DNA of 64,000 nt from Marinihelvus sp963695135 (GCA_963695135.1 CAVOGA010000003.1:620001-684000); one strand, 5' to 3'; positions 19,836-30,054 are shown, numbered from the stretch's first letter. Notes: a model not told the origin generated them from the letters alone. A program made the numbers and translations.

Positions 19836-22049
19836 TCAGGAGGCGTCGCGCAGGCGGCGCGTTTCAATCACGTTGCGGATTGAACCCAGGCGGCTGAGCA
19901 ATTCGCTGAGTTGCTCGTAGCTGCGCACTTCGACCTGCAGGCGGACCTCCATGCGTTCGTCGCCGTCCACCCGGTGGCTGCTGATGTCACGCACGGGAAT
20001 TTCTTCCGCCGCCATGACCGAGGAAATGTCCTTGAACAGCTCGCGCCGGTCCCAGGCGACGATCTGCAGCCCCACCTTGTAACGCTGCGCATCGCGCTCA
20101 CCCCAGTGCACGTCCAGCAGGCGCTGCGGCTCATCGCCCTGCCAGCGCAGCACGTTGGGGCAATCGGCGCGGTGCACGGTCACACCGCGCCCGCGGGTCA
20201 CGTAGCCCACCACCGGGTCGCCGGGCACCGGCTGGCAGCAGCGGGCGATGGTGGTCATGAGGTTGCCGACGCCCTGGATCGTGATCCCGCTGTCACCGGT
20301 GGCGGTTTTGCGGGTGGTGCGCTTCGGGCTGCGGGTGAGCAAATCCTCCGCCTGGGTCGGCGTATCCGGCGCACGCAGCCGCTCCAGGGCCCCGGTGACC
20401 TGGGCGACGGTCAGGTCGCCATTGCCCACGGCCGCGTAGAGGTCATCCACGGTCTTGAGTTGAAAGCGTTCCGGGACCCCGGCCAGGTCGGGCTCATCGA
20501 AGCTCATGCGCTGCAGTTCCGCCTCGACCAGTTCGCGCCCCTGGGCCAGGTGTTCCTCGTGGCTTTCGCGCTTGAACCACTGGCGGACCTTGCCGCGGGC
20601 GCGCGCGCCGTGGATAAATCCAAGGCGGGGATTCAGCCAGTCGCGGCTGGGGCGCGGCTCCCGGGCGGTGAGGATTTCCACCCGGTCACCGTTACTGACC
20701 CGGTGGGTCAGCGGCACGATCCGGCCATTGACCTTGGCGCCGCGGCAGCGATGGCCGACTTCGGTGTGCACCTGGTAGGCGAAATCCAGCACGGTGGCGC
20801 CGCGGGCCAGGTCAATGACACGCCCCTGGGGGGTGAGAACGTAGACCCGGTCCTCCGCCGTGGCTGAGCGGAAGCTCTCCAGCAGGGACTCGTCATCCAG
20901 GTCATCCTCCCCGGCATCCAGCAGCTGGCGCATGACCACGATCTTGCGGTCGAAAGCCGGGTCGTTGGGGCCGCCCTCCTTGTACCGCCAGTGCGCAGCC
21001 ACGCCCAGCTCCGCGTGGGCATTCATTTCCCAGGTGCGGATCTGCACCTCCACCGCCTTGCCTTCCGCCCCTACCACCGCGGTGTGCAGGGACTGGTAAT
21101 TGTTGCCCTTCGGCGTGGTGATATAGTCATCGAATTCGCCGGGAATAGGCTGCCAGTGCGTGTGCACCAGGCCCAGCACGCTGTAGCAGGTCGGCACGTC
21201 GCTCACCAGCACACGCACCGCGCGCAGATCAAACAGCTCCTGGATGTCGAGCCCCTTCTGCTGCATTTTCCGGTAGATGCTGTAGATGTGCTTGGGCCGG
21301 CCCAGCACGTCACCCTTGATGCCGGCATCGCGCAGCACCTCTTGCATGCGCCCGATAAACTCCTCGATGAACGCCTCGCGCACCGTGCGGCGTTCCGCCA
21401 CCTGGCGGGCAACCCGCCGGTAGGCTTCCGGCTCGGCGAAACGGAAGGCCAGGTCCTCCAGTTCCCATTTGAGCTGCCAGACACCCAGGCGGTTGGCCAG
21501 CGGCGCGTGGATCAGCATGGTCTCACGCGCCAGCCGGGCGCCCAGCTGCGGATTGTCCCGGGCGCCGCGCAGCCTGACCAGTTGCCAGGCCAGGGCAATC
21601 AGCACGACACGAACATCGGTCACCAGCGCCAGCAACAGGCGACGCAGACCTTCGGCGCTGGCGCCGGAATCGATGCCCGAATCCCCGGCCGAATCGGCCG
21701 GTACATTTTCCGCCTGGACCTGCTGCAGCCGCAGCAGGCTGTCGAGCTGCTGGGCAACGCTTTCCGGTAACTTGCCGTGCCAGCGATCCATGGGTTCGCC
21801 GTGCCGTTCGGCCACGAACAGCATCGCGCTGCACATGGTCTTGAGGTCCGCGGACAGGCCCGCCATCAGCTCCAGCAGACCGGCGAGCTGTTCCTCGGCC
21901 GCCGCCTCGCCGAGCGGGCCCTGCAGCAGTTGTTCCAGCAGCGGCACCACCAGCTGCTCGTCCTCCTGCGCAGACTGCGCATAGCGACCCAGCCAGGCGG
22001 ACAGCGTCCCGAGGCTGAGCGGTCGTTTTATCGGTTCCAGGGATGCCAT
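19836..22049 (-). CDS. relA: GTP pyrophosphokinase RelA
   Basis: The ribosome-associated (p)ppGpp synthetase of the stringent response, 737 residues. The N-terminal hydrolase domain lacks the HD pair (KTMCSAMLFVAERHG stands where it should be), so it should not degrade ppGpp. The synthetase domain has RPKHIYSIYRKM, the EFDD form of the ExDD motif typical of monofunctional RelA, and KGNNYQSLHTAV. TGS (VYVLTPQGRVIDLARGATVL) and ACT domains follow. It converges on the giant glycosyltransferase, leaving three bases between the stops. Confidence 0.95.
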   Translation of the reverse strand: MASLEPIKRPLSLGTLSAWLGRYAQSAQEDEQLVVPLLEQLLQGPLGEAAAEEQLAGLLELMAGLSADLKTMCSAMLFVAERHGEPMDRWHGKLPESVAQQLDSLLRLQQVQAENVPADSAGDSGIDSGASAEGLRRLLLALVTDVRVVLIALAWQLVRLRGARDNPQLGARLARETMLIHAPLANRLGVWQLKWELEDLAFRFAEPEAYRRVARQVAERRTVREAFIEEFIGRMQEVLRDAGIKGDVLGRPKHIYSIYRKMQQKGLDIQELFDLRAVRVLVSDVPTCYSVLGLVHTHWQPIPGEFDDYITTPKGNNYQSLHTAVVGAEGKAVEVQIRTWEMNAHAELGVAAHWRYKEGGPNDPAFDRKIVVMRQLLDAGEDDLDDESLLESFRSATAEDRVYVLTPQGRVIDLARGATVLDFAYQVHTEVGHRCRGAKVNGRIVPLTHRVSNGDRVEILTAREPRPSRDWLNPRLGFIHGARARGKVRQWFKRESHEEHLAQGRELVEAELQRMSFDEPDLAGVPERFQLKTVDDLYAAVGNGDLTVAQVTGALERLRAPDTPTQAEDLLTRSPKRTTRKTATGDSGITIQGVGNLMTTIARCCQPVPGDPVVGYVTRGRGVTVHRADCPNVLRWQGDEPQRLLDVHWGERDAQRYKVGLQIVAWDRRELFKDISSVMAAEEIPVRDISSHRVDGDERMEVRLQVEVRSYEQLSELLSRLGSIRNVIETRRLRDAS

Positions 22050-22131
22050 TTCACGAGTCTAACGCAGCATCGAGGGATGGGGACGTGACGACGGTCACGG
22101 ACCCGCGCCCCGCGCGGCGTCCGGCAGCCCG

Positions 22132-25100
22132 TCAGGCCGCCAGTACCGCCCGCCAGGCCTCCTCGAGGCGCTTCGGGGACACTTTTTCCGCGGTGCCAAG
22201 GCGCTGTGCGAACACGGAAACCCGGAACTCCGCCACCAGCCAGCGGTACTGGTCGAGCTCCAGCGTGTAGTCCGCACCGGAGACCAGCTGCTCCTGGTAG
22301 CGCGCCCAGAACGGCGCGACCTCGCCCAGCAGGCGCTGGTCCTTGCCGGGGTCCAGGCGCGCCCGCTCGAGCCGCTCTTCCAGCGCCTGCAGGTAGCGGG
22401 GATAGTGGGCCAGGCGGCCCGTCTCCAGTTCCAGGAGAAAGTCCGGGTAAACCATGTCGTCCAGCTGGCCCTGCGCGTCTTCGCGGCTGGCTGACGGCAG
22501 CCCGCTTGAACGGGACAGGGCCTGGCGTATGCGCCCCGTCGCCAGCAGCACCTGCTCGAGATCGCGCGCCAGGTCCTGGAACCGCTGACCGATCTGTTGA
22601 CGGGTCGCCTCCAGCAGCGCATTCCAGTCCGATTCGCTCCGGACCGCCTGCCCCTGCAGGCCGACCGTATCCATCAGCGCCCGCCACGCCAGCGCCGCGA
22701 CCAGGTCCTCGCCGGCGCCCACCGGGGACCAGGCCAGCAGCGCCTGGCGGGACAGGCCGTGTTGTCGGTGCATCCAGCGCATCTTGTCCGGCAGCGCCAG
22801 CGAGAGGAGTCGCAGGATGCCCTCGCCGTGATTCAGGGCCGCCTCCTCCCAGCTCTCGAACAGGCGCAGGCCCACCGCGTCGCCCTGGTCCACCAGCGCC
22901 GGGTAAGCCAGGCTTCCCTCCGGTGTCGTTACCTGCTCCGGCAGGTCGCCGGGCAGCCAGGCAATAATTCCGTCGCGGTTCCAGGCGCTGCCCTGCCGGT
23001 CCATGAACTCCCGCTGGGCCTTCGCGCCGAGGCGCGCCTGCAACTGCTCCAGGTCGCGGCCTTCCGCCAGGGTTTCGCCGTTTTCGTCCAGCACCACCAC
23101 CCGGATGCGCAGGTGTTCCGGCACCGCGGCGGGGGCGAAGTCATCCACCGCCAGTTCGACCCCGGCGACTTCACGAAGGGTATCGACCAGGGCCCGGGAC
23201 AGGGATCGTTGGTCCTGCCCGCCAAGCGCATTGACCGCCGCGTCGGCAAATTGCGGCAAGGGCGTAAGCGCGCGTCGCAGGGGCTTGGGCAGGGTGCGCA
23301 TCAGCTCCACCACCAGGTCCCGGCGCAGACCGGGCACCTGCCAGCTCAGCCGCGCCGGGTCCAGCGTATTGAGCAGTTCCAGCGGCACCACCAGGCTCAC
23401 ACCGTCGGCCGGGTGGCCGGGATCAAAACGGTAGGCCAGGGGAAAGCGCTTGCCCGCCGCAGACCAGTCGTCGGGAAACAACTCCGCCGGGGCGTCGCCC
23501 GCGTCTTCGCGCAGCAGCACGGACTCGCCGAGGTGCAGCTGCTGCAGCCCCCCGGAATCCAGGGTCTCCAGCCAGCGGGCGAGGGACTTGGCGGTCGCCA
23601 CGTGCGCCGGAATGCGCGCATCAAAAAATTCCGCCAGCGCCGCCTCGTCGACCAGCACGTCGCGCTGGCGGCGCTTGTGCTCCAGGCGTTCGAGCTCTTC
23701 CCGGGCCTGCCGGTTGGCCTCCAGGAAAGGTGCGCGCGTATCCAGCTCGCCGCGCACCAGGGCCTCGAGAATGAACAGGCGCCGGGCCTCCACCGGATCA
23801 ATCTTGGTAAAGTCCACGCGGCGTTTTTCCACGATGACCAGGCCGAACAGGCTCACCTGCTCCCAGGCCAGCACCTTGCCGCGGCGCCGGGACCAGTGCG
23901 GATCCATGTAACTGTGTTTGAGCAGGTGCGCACCCTGGGTTTCGATCCAGGCCGGATCGATGCGTGCATTGGTGCGCGCATAGGGCTTACTCGTCTCGAC
24001 GATCTCCGCGGCCATGATCCACTGGGGTGTTTTGCCGAACAGTCCGGAGCCGGGAAAAATATGAAAGCTGCGGTGCCGCGCACCCTGGTAGCTGCGGTCC
24101 TCCGGGTGACGCTGCCCGACCTGGCTCAGCAGGCCGGACAGCAGGGCCTTGTGCAGCGCATCGTAGTCTCCGTGCTGGCCGGTGAGCGGCATGCGGTCTT
24201 CCCGGGCCAGGTCGCGCAACTGCTGGTAGAGGTCGAACCATTCAAGCACCCGCTGCCAGGCCAGGAACTCCCGCTTGCACAGCTTGCGGAACTGGTTGCC
24301 GTTGCGCGCATGGCGTTCCTTGCGCAGCCAGGTCCAGAGCTTCAGCAGGCTGGCGAAATCGGAGGCCTCGTCCTTGAAGCGGGCGTGCGCCTCGTCCGCC
24401 GCCTGCTGGGCATCCAGCGGACGCTCGCGCGGGTCCTGGATGCTCTGCGCCGCGGCCAGGACCAGCATGTCCTCCAGGCAGCCTTGCCGCTCGCCCTCCA
24501 GGATCATGCGGCCCAGACGCACATCCACCGGCCAGCGCGACAGGCGCCGGCCCAGCGGTGTGACCGCCCGCTGTGCATCCAGCGCATCAAGCTCAAACAG
24601 CAGCTGGTAGGCATCGTTGATCATGCGGGGCGCCGGCGGGTCGATGAAAGGGAAGTCCTCCACCGCACCGAGGCCCATGGTGAGCAGGCGCAGGATCACG
24701 CTCGCCAGCGAGGTGCGCAGGATCTCCGGATCGGTGAACTCGGGTCGCGAGGCAAAGTCCTCCTCGCTGAACAGGCGGATACAGGTTCCGGGCCCCAGCC
24801 GCCCGCAGCGGCCCATACGCTGGTTGGCGCTGGCCTGGGAGACCGGTTCGATGGGCAGGCGCTGGATGCGGCTGCGATGCGCATAGCGGCTGATCCGGGC
24901 CAGGCCCGTATCAATCACGAAGCGGATCCGCGGCACGGTCAGGGACGTCTCCGCCACGTTGGTGGACAGGATGATCCGCCGCGCCGCGCCCGGGTGAAAC
25001 ACCCGCTGCTGCTCCGCCCCGGACAGGCGCGCGTAGAGCGGCAGGACCTCGGTACCGCGCAGATTAGCCCGCTCGAGCTGGTCACGCGCCTCGTGGATCT

Positions 25101-26001
25101 CGCGCTCACCGGACAGGAACACCAGGATGTCGCCGCGCCGGTCAACCCGGTCAAGCTCGTGAACCGCATCAACGATTCCCCGGTACAGGTCGCGGCTGTC
25201 GCCGCCATCGCCCTCCAGCGGGCGATAGCGCACCTCCACCGGGTAGCCGCGGCCGGACACTTCGATGATCGGTGCGCCATCGAAATGCTGCGCGAATTTC
25301 TCCGTGTCGATGGTGGCCGAGGTGATCACCAGGCGCAGCTCCGGCCGCCGGGCGGACAGCTGCTTGAGGTAGCCGAGCAGGAAATCGATATTCAGGCTGC
25401 GCTCATGCGCCTCGTCGATAATGATCGTGTCGTACTGTTGCAGGCGCCGGTCCCCGATCGCCTCCGCCAGCAAAATGCCGTCCGTCATGAACTTCATGTA
25501 GCTGTCCGGACTGGTTTTTTCGCGGAAGCGCACCTGGTAACCAACCGCCTCGCCCAGCTCGGAACCCAGCTCCTCGGCGACCCGCGAAGCCATGGCGCGC
25601 GCCGCGATACGGCGCGGCTGGGTGCAGCCGATCAGGCCGCGTATGCCGCGCCCGGCTTCCAGGCAGAACTTCGGCAGCTGGGTGGTTTTACCGGAGCCGG
25701 TCTCACCGGCAACGATAACAACCGGGTGCTCACGGATCGCCGCGATGATCGCCTCGCGGTGCGCGGTAATCGGCAGCTCCGGATCGTACTGCGGCTGCGG
25801 CAGATCCGCCTTGCGCTGTTGCACCCGCTGATGCGAGGCCTGCACGCGCTCCATGACCTGCGCCAGCAGCTGGTCCACCGGCTTGCCCTGGCGCTGCCGC
25901 GCGCCGGCGCGGCGCAGCTGCCCCGCCACCCAGTGCGCGTCCACCAGCGTGAGTTCGTCCAGACCGCGCTGCAGGCGGCGAATGTCATCGGCGATGCCCA
26001 T
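22132..26001 (-). CDS. hrpA: ATP-dependent RNA helicase HrpA
   Basis: A DEAH-box helicase of 1,289 residues, the usual size of HrpA, which processes mRNA and rescues stalled ribosomes. Motif I is VAGETGSGKTTQLPK, motif II IIIDEAHERSLN, motif III TSATI and motif VI QRMGRCGRLGPG. The HA2 and OB-fold regions follow, with the long HrpA-specific C-terminal half (DUF3418). It lies 82 bases upstream of relA on the same strand and is divergent from the threonine aldolase gene. A very long open frame on the opposite strand is only its shadow. Confidence 0.95.
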   Translation of the reverse strand: MGIADDIRRLQRGLDELTLVDAHWVAGQLRRAGARQRQGKPVDQLLAQVMERVQASHQRVQQRKADLPQPQYDPELPITAHREAIIAAIREHPVVIVAGETGSGKTTQLPKFCLEAGRGIRGLIGCTQPRRIAARAMASRVAEELGSELGEAVGYQVRFREKTSPDSYMKFMTDGILLAEAIGDRRLQQYDTIIIDEAHERSLNIDFLLGYLKQLSARRPELRLVITSATIDTEKFAQHFDGAPIIEVSGRGYPVEVRYRPLEGDGGDSRDLYRGIVDAVHELDRVDRRGDILVFLSGEREIHEARDQLERANLRGTEVLPLYARLSGAEQQRVFHPGAARRIILSTNVAETSLTVPRIRFVIDTGLARISRYAHRSRIQRLPIEPVSQASANQRMGRCGRLGPGTCIRLFSEEDFASRPEFTDPEILRTSLASVILRLLTMGLGAVEDFPFIDPPAPRMINDAYQLLFELDALDAQRAVTPLGRRLSRWPVDVRLGRMILEGERQGCLEDMLVLAAAQSIQDPRERPLDAQQAADEAHARFKDEASDFASLLKLWTWLRKERHARNGNQFRKLCKREFLAWQRVLEWFDLYQQLRDLAREDRMPLTGQHGDYDALHKALLSGLLSQVGQRHPEDRSYQGARHRSFHIFPGSGLFGKTPQWIMAAEIVETSKPYARTNARIDPAWIETQGAHLLKHSYMDPHWSRRRGKVLAWEQVSLFGLVIVEKRRVDFTKIDPVEARRLFILEALVRGELDTRAPFLEANRQAREELERLEHKRRQRDVLVDEAALAEFFDARIPAHVATAKSLARWLETLDSGGLQQLHLGESVLLREDAGDAPAELFPDDWSAAGKRFPLAYRFDPGHPADGVSLVVPLELLNTLDPARLSWQVPGLRRDLVVELMRTLPKPLRRALTPLPQFADAAVNALGGQDQRSLSRALVDTLREVAGVELAVDDFAPAAVPEHLRIRVVVLDENGETLAEGRDLEQLQARLGAKAQREFMDRQGSAWNRDGIIAWLPGDLPEQVTTPEGSLAYPALVDQGDAVGLRLFESWEEAALNHGEGILRLLSLALPDKMRWMHRQHGLSRQALLAWSPVGAGEDLVAALAWRALMDTVGLQGQAVRSESDWNALLEATRQQIGQRFQDLARDLEQVLLATGRIRQALSRSSGLPSASREDAQGQLDDMVYPDFLLELETGRLAHYPRYLQALEERLERARLDPGKDQRLLGEVAPFWARYQEQLVSGADYTLELDQYRWLVAEFRVSVFAQRLGTAEKVSPKRLEEAWRAVLAA

Positions 26002-26103
26002 GGCCGCGCATTATACGTTTGCGTACCGGTGATTTCGGGCTCACGCGCGCCGGCCGCCGGACTCGCTATAATCTGCGCCTTTCCCAGGATCACAGGACAG
26101 CCC

Positions 26104-27141
26104 GTGCGCGCCAATTTTCGCAGCGATAACGAGACCCCGGTTGCCGAGCCGGTCATGCAGGCCATTTTGGAAGCCAACCATGGAACCGCTTTTGCCTACG
26201 GCGAGGACGACTGGTCCCTGCGCCTGGACGAAGCGTTCTCCGCGCTTTTCGAACACCCGGTGCGGGTCTTGCCCGTGCCCACCGGCACGGTCGCCAACTC
26301 GATTGCGCTGGCCAGCGTGACCCCGCCCTGGGGTGCGGTGCTGTGTCACCGCAACGCGCATATCTATTGCGATGAATCCGGCGCCCCGGAGTTTTACGGC
26401 AGCGGCCTGCGCCTGGTGCTGGGCGACGGCGACAATGGCAAGCTGAACCCGGAGACCCTGGGCCGCGCCATGCATGGCGCCGCCGGGCATGGCATTCACA
26501 GTTACGAGGCCGCGGCCCTGAGCCTGACCCAGTGCACGGAAAGCGGCACCCTGTACACCCCCGGTGAGCTGTTGGCGCTCAATACCATGGCCAGGGAGGC
26601 GGGCCTGGCGACGCACCTGGACGGCGCGCGTTTTGGTAACGCCGTCGCCGCCCTGGGCTGCGCCCCGGCGGACCTGACCTGGCGGGCCGGTGTGGATATG
26701 TTGTCCTTCGGAGCCAGTAAAAATGGCTGCATGGCGGCCGAGGCGCTGGTGTTTTTTGAGCGGCACGAGGCCTATGCAGTAGCAGAGCGGCACCGCAAAC
26801 GCGGCGGCCATTTGTACAGCAAGATGCGCTATCTGTCCGCGCAACTCCTGGCCTACATCAAGGACGACCTGTGGCTGGAACTCGCCGGCCACGCCAACCG
26901 GCAGGCGGCGCGCTTCGCGGCAGCCGTCGAGGCGCATCCGGAAGCGCGCCTGGAATACCCCGCGCAAGCCAACGAGGTCTTTGTTCGCTGGAATACCCCG
27001 GCTTTTGAGCGCCTCGAGGAAGCCGGCATCGGCTTTCTGACCTGGCCCGGTCAGGACGACCTGGCGCGCTTCGTCTTCGGACACACGACCAGCGACGATG
27101 ACACACGGCAGCTGATCAATGCCCTCGGCTCCCACGGGTGA
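26104..27141 (+). CDS. Low-specificity L-threonine aldolase (PLP enzyme)
   Basis: A 345-residue fold-type I PLP enzyme of the beta-eliminating lyase/threonine aldolase family, which splits L-threonine to glycine and acetaldehyde. It has FRSDNETPVAEPVM at the N-terminus, the cofactor-contact aspartate in THLDGARFGNA, and the PLP lysine in LSFGASKNG. The start is GTG, preceded by a GGAT-CACAGGA stretch. Its stop overlaps the GTG of the permease downstream (GTGA, 27138-27141), so the two are probably co-expressed in amino-acid use. Stereochemistry at C-beta cannot be predicted. Confidence 0.88.
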   Translation: MRANFRSDNETPVAEPVMQAILEANHGTAFAYGEDDWSLRLDEAFSALFEHPVRVLPVPTGTVANSIALASVTPPWGAVLCHRNAHIYCDESGAPEFYGSGLRLVLGDGDNGKLNPETLGRAMHGAAGHGIHSYEAAALSLTQCTESGTLYTPGELLALNTMAREAGLATHLDGARFGNAVAALGCAPADLTWRAGVDMLSFGASKNGCMAAEALVFFERHEAYAVAERHRKRGGHLYSKMRYLSAQLLAYIKDDLWLELAGHANRQAARFAAAVEAHPEARLEYPAQANEVFVRWNTPAFERLEEAGIGFLTWPGQDDLARFVFGHTTSDDDTRQLINALGSHG

Positions 27142-28451
27142 CTGACCCCGCCCCCGGAGCGCAACGCGAAATTGCCGAGCCGCTGCGGCGCGACATCAGC
27201 CGTCTCGGCTTTGGCGCGATTGTTCTCAATGGCCTGATCGGCGCCGGTATTTTCGGCTTGCCGGCGGTGGCCGCAAGCCGTGCCGGGGACTTCAGCCCCT
27301 GGATGTTTCTCATATGTGGCGTGCTGACGCTGACCATCGTTCTGTCTTTTGCGCGCGCCTCCAGCCTGGTCAAGCGAACCGGCGGCGTGATCGTTTACGC
27401 CAGCTCCGCCTTCGGCCCGTTTGCGGGCTTTCAAACCGGCTGGCTGAGCTACCTGAGCCGGGTAGCCAGCATGGCCGCCAACACGAACCTCCTGGTCACC
27501 TACCTGGCCTGGTTCTGGTCGCCCCTGGATCTGAATCCCTGGCGCGGCATCGCACTGACCGCAATTATCGGGGGCATGACCTGGCTCAACGTGGTCGGCG
27601 TGCGCAACAGCATGGCGGTTATGTACGCCTTCACGGTCATGAAGTTACTGCCCCTCAGCCTGCTGGTGCTCTTCGGCCTGGGTCATGTTGATCCCTCAAC
27701 GCTGTTTGGCGCTGCGTTTCCGGAACTGGGGGAGTTTGGCGGGACCGTGCTGGTGCTGATGTATGCCTTTGTCGGCTTTGAGGGCGCAGTGGTCAACGCG
27801 GGCGAAGGTCGCGACCCGAAACGGGACCTGCCGCGGGCCCTGATCAGCACCACCGTGATCATCGCCCTGTTCTATTTCATGATCCAGATGGTCTCGTTGG
27901 CGGTCCTGCCAACGCTGTCGGAGAGTCGCACCGCGCTGGCGGATGTGGCAACGGTGCTGTTTGGCACGCTGGGCGCCGCGGTGCTCACGCTCGGCGCCGC
28001 GTTTTCCATCAGCGGCAACCTGATGGCCTCGGTGGTGTCGGCCCCGCGCATGACCTGGGCCCTGGCGCAGGATGGCCTGCTCCCCGGCTGGCTGGGCAAG
28101 GTCCATCCCCGGCACCAGAGTCCCCATACCTCGCTGTGGTTTTACGGCGCCCTGTCCATTGCGCTGGCACTCACGGGAAGTTTTGTCTGGCTGGCGATCA
28201 TGAGCACGCTGATCCGGCTGCTGACCTACATGATCTCCATACTGGCGCTGCCGGCGCTGAGCCGGAACGCCCGGGAGCCGGAACTGGCCTTCAGGCTGCC
28301 CGGCGGATTGCTGATACCGGCCATCGCGTTTGCCCTGTGTGTCTGGCTCATGCTGCAGGCGCCAGCCAGCGCCTGGCTGACCCTCGGCGCATTTTTCCTG
28401 GCCGGCACCGCGCTTTATGCGTTGATGAAAAGCCGGCAGCCAGCCCCCTGA
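27138..28451 (+). CDS. APC-family amino-acid permease
   Basis: A 437-residue inner-membrane transporter of the amino acid-polyamine-organocation family with about 12 hydrophobic segments. The first membrane helix carries the family substrate-binding signature IGAGIFGLPAVAASRAG, and YAFVGFEGAVVNAGEG corresponds to the helix 6 unwound region. It starts at GTG, overlapping the threonine aldolase stop by four bases, so a serine, threonine or glycine substrate is a reasonable guess but not shown. It converges on yjjX. Confidence 0.86.
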   Translation: MTDPAPGAQREIAEPLRRDISRLGFGAIVLNGLIGAGIFGLPAVAASRAGDFSPWMFLICGVLTLTIVLSFARASSLVKRTGGVIVYASSAFGPFAGFQTGWLSYLSRVASMAANTNLLVTYLAWFWSPLDLNPWRGIALTAIIGGMTWLNVVGVRNSMAVMYAFTVMKLLPLSLLVLFGLGHVDPSTLFGAAFPELGEFGGTVLVLMYAFVGFEGAVVNAGEGRDPKRDLPRALISTTVIIALFYFMIQMVSLAVLPTLSESRTALADVATVLFGTLGAAVLTLGAAFSISGNLMASVVSAPRMTWALAQDGLLPGWLGKVHPRHQSPHTSLWFYGALSIALALTGSFVWLAIMSTLIRLLTYMISILALPALSRNAREPELAFRLPGGLLIPAIAFALCVWLMLQAPASAWLTLGAFFLAGTALYALMKSRQPAP

Positions 28452-28455
28452 AGCA

Positions 28456-28983
28456 TCAGTCCCAGAGCGGGTGCAGCAGGGGAATCATCGCCAGTTCAAG
28501 GGTCTGGGCATAGACGCCGCCACGCGTCATGCGCCCGTCGGTCAACAGGCCGAAAGCGCCGCCTTTTTGCTTGCTGTTGTGGGTCGCAAAGACCCGGTCA
28601 TTGGCCTCCCCCAGCTCCAGGCCCTCGTCCAGCAGGGCTTCCACCGCCGGCGGTAACGGCAGGGTCGGCGTGCGGGCCAGTCCCATGCGGCCCCGCGCAT
28701 CAAACACCGCCATCCAGGCCGAGGCCAGCCAGCGGTCTTCAAGCCGCTCCAGGCCGCCTTCCAGGCCCACCCAGAAATCCGCCCGGGGCTGCGCTTCGCG
28801 CGCCGCAGCGGCCCGGTTAATGGCGCCCTGGCGGGTCTCCCCGTCGGAATCGGGCTGCTCCTTGACGCCGGAGTCGACCGCCAGGCCCGAAACCTCGTGT
28901 TCTTCCGCGGACAACACCGCGGCAAATGCCCGCCTGGCAGCTTCCAGCTTGGCGGGGTTGGTCGAAGCAACGACGATCTTCAT
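28456..28983 (-). CDS. yjjX: Inosine/xanthosine triphosphatase (YjjX family)
   Basis: A 175-residue housekeeping NTPase that removes ITP and XTP. It begins MKIVVASTNPAKLEAARRAF, typical of the family, and has GLEGGLE and GGAFGLLTDGRMTR motifs. A longer frame upstream exists, but the ATG at 28983 gives the family start. It is monocistronic, convergent with the permease. Confidence 0.9.
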   Translation of the reverse strand: MKIVVASTNPAKLEAARRAFAAVLSAEEHEVSGLAVDSGVKEQPDSDGETRQGAINRAAAAREAQPRADFWVGLEGGLERLEDRWLASAWMAVFDARGRMGLARTPTLPLPPAVEALLDEGLELGEANDRVFATHNSKQKGGAFGLLTDGRMTRGGVYAQTLELAMIPLLHPLWD

Positions 28984-29151
28984 AAGAAACTCCAGCCCTG
29001 GCTGTGCCGCTTGAATTGGCCTGCAAGTGTAATCAATCCGGCATGGCGACACGGCATGTTCCGACACCGTTCACCGACGTCCTCTCTCATGGCGGTCCGG
29101 CCGACCAACCTAGGCTGGGACTGCTCATTCAACTTCAGAAGAGGAAACGTC

Positions 29152-30006
29152 ATGAACAAAACCATCGTCCACCTGCTGGCGCTGACCGCGCTGGCATCCA
29201 GCCAGGCCCTGCTCGCCGATGTGCAGGCCATCAGCTGTCATGGTTGCAGCAACGGCGCAAAAAGCCAGGCGGCGGCGAACGCCACGTCCCGGGGCACGGT
29301 TTACGTGTTCGACCAGCAGCGCGCTACCGTATCGACCTACAGCGTCTACTCCGAGCTGCTCGATACGGTACCGCGGACCACCTGGAAACAAGCCCGTCTG
29401 GTGCAAACCGACAACGCCCTGCAGAACCGCTACAAGGCCCTGGTCGAAGCGCAGGAAGAGGTTGCCGACATGGGCACGATTTACCTGCCCCCGGACTTTG
29501 TCATCGGCTCCGTGGCGCATGCCCTGCTTGACCCGGCGCAGGCCACCACTGCCATCGAGGATTACCTGGCCACCCAGCAGCAATGGGCCGCGCTGAATCA
29601 TGCCCTGACCAACCTCGTAAGCCGGGTCGCCCAGCTGGACCTGGGTGTCATCGACCTGAAGGACATCACCAAGAACCTGATTGTAAAAGTTCAGTTTCCC
29701 GATCAGTCGGATCTTTCCTTCGATCTGGAGTTTTCACTCAACACGGGTAACAACGACTTTCGCATAGAGTTGACGCCCTTCGGCAACGCACACGGACCGG
29801 ACGGCCGGGCCTTGCCAAGCCACCGCATCGGCCTGAACGGCATGGTCTTTACCAACCACAACGGCTCGATGTCCGCCTGGATCGAGTTTGTGCGGTCCAT
29901 GGGCGCTTTGGTACGCGGAGCTGGCGGAAGCAGGGGCAGCAAAACGACCATGGTTTGCGAGATTCACGGCACCGACATTATCTGCACGGTTCGCCTGGTA
30001 GAGTAA
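29152..30006 (+). CDS. Secreted protein of unknown function with CHGC motif
   Basis: I do not recognise a family. The 284 residues open with a signal peptide (MNKTIVHLLALTALASSQALLA) and the mature N-terminus holds a CxxC pair, ISCHGCSNGA. The middle (about 95-175) is helical, with hydrophobic repeats; the C-terminal part looks beta-rich and ends with two more cysteines (TMVCEIHGTDIICTV). The spacing does not fit a haem c site (no CxxCH). A strong ribosome-binding site (gaggaaac) precedes the ATG. It is a single-gene unit, closed by a strong hairpin. The periplasmic or surface location is inferred. Confidence 0.75.
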   Translation: MNKTIVHLLALTALASSQALLADVQAISCHGCSNGAKSQAAANATSRGTVYVFDQQRATVSTYSVYSELLDTVPRTTWKQARLVQTDNALQNRYKALVEAQEEVADMGTIYLPPDFVIGSVAHALLDPAQATTAIEDYLATQQQWAALNHALTNLVSRVAQLDLGVIDLKDITKNLIVKVQFPDQSDLSFDLEFSLNTGNNDFRIELTPFGNAHGPDGRALPSHRIGLNGMVFTNHNGSMSAWIEFVRSMGALVRGAGGSRGSKTTMVCEIHGTDIICTVRLVE

Positions 30007-30019
30007 TCTCTCCTATATC

Positions 30020-30054
30020 CTGACAGCGCCGCGGCCTGGTCGCGGCGCTGTCAG
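30020..30054. terminator. Bidirectional hairpin between convergent genes
   Basis: A perfect 14-bp inverted repeat (ctgacagcgccgcg, 30020-30033; complement 30041-30054) with a 7-base loop lies 14 bases after the secreted-protein stop. No long T-run follows on either side, so it is a weak intrinsic terminator by the classical rule. The right arm contains the TGA stop of the convergent glutathione transferase. Confidence 0.55.

Noticed and set aside
22597..26100. Very long rightward open frame leading into the threonine aldolase gene
   Set aside because: It is the complement of hrpA, has histidine/glutamine/arginine-rich shadow composition, and the aldolase has its own GTG start and family N-terminus.
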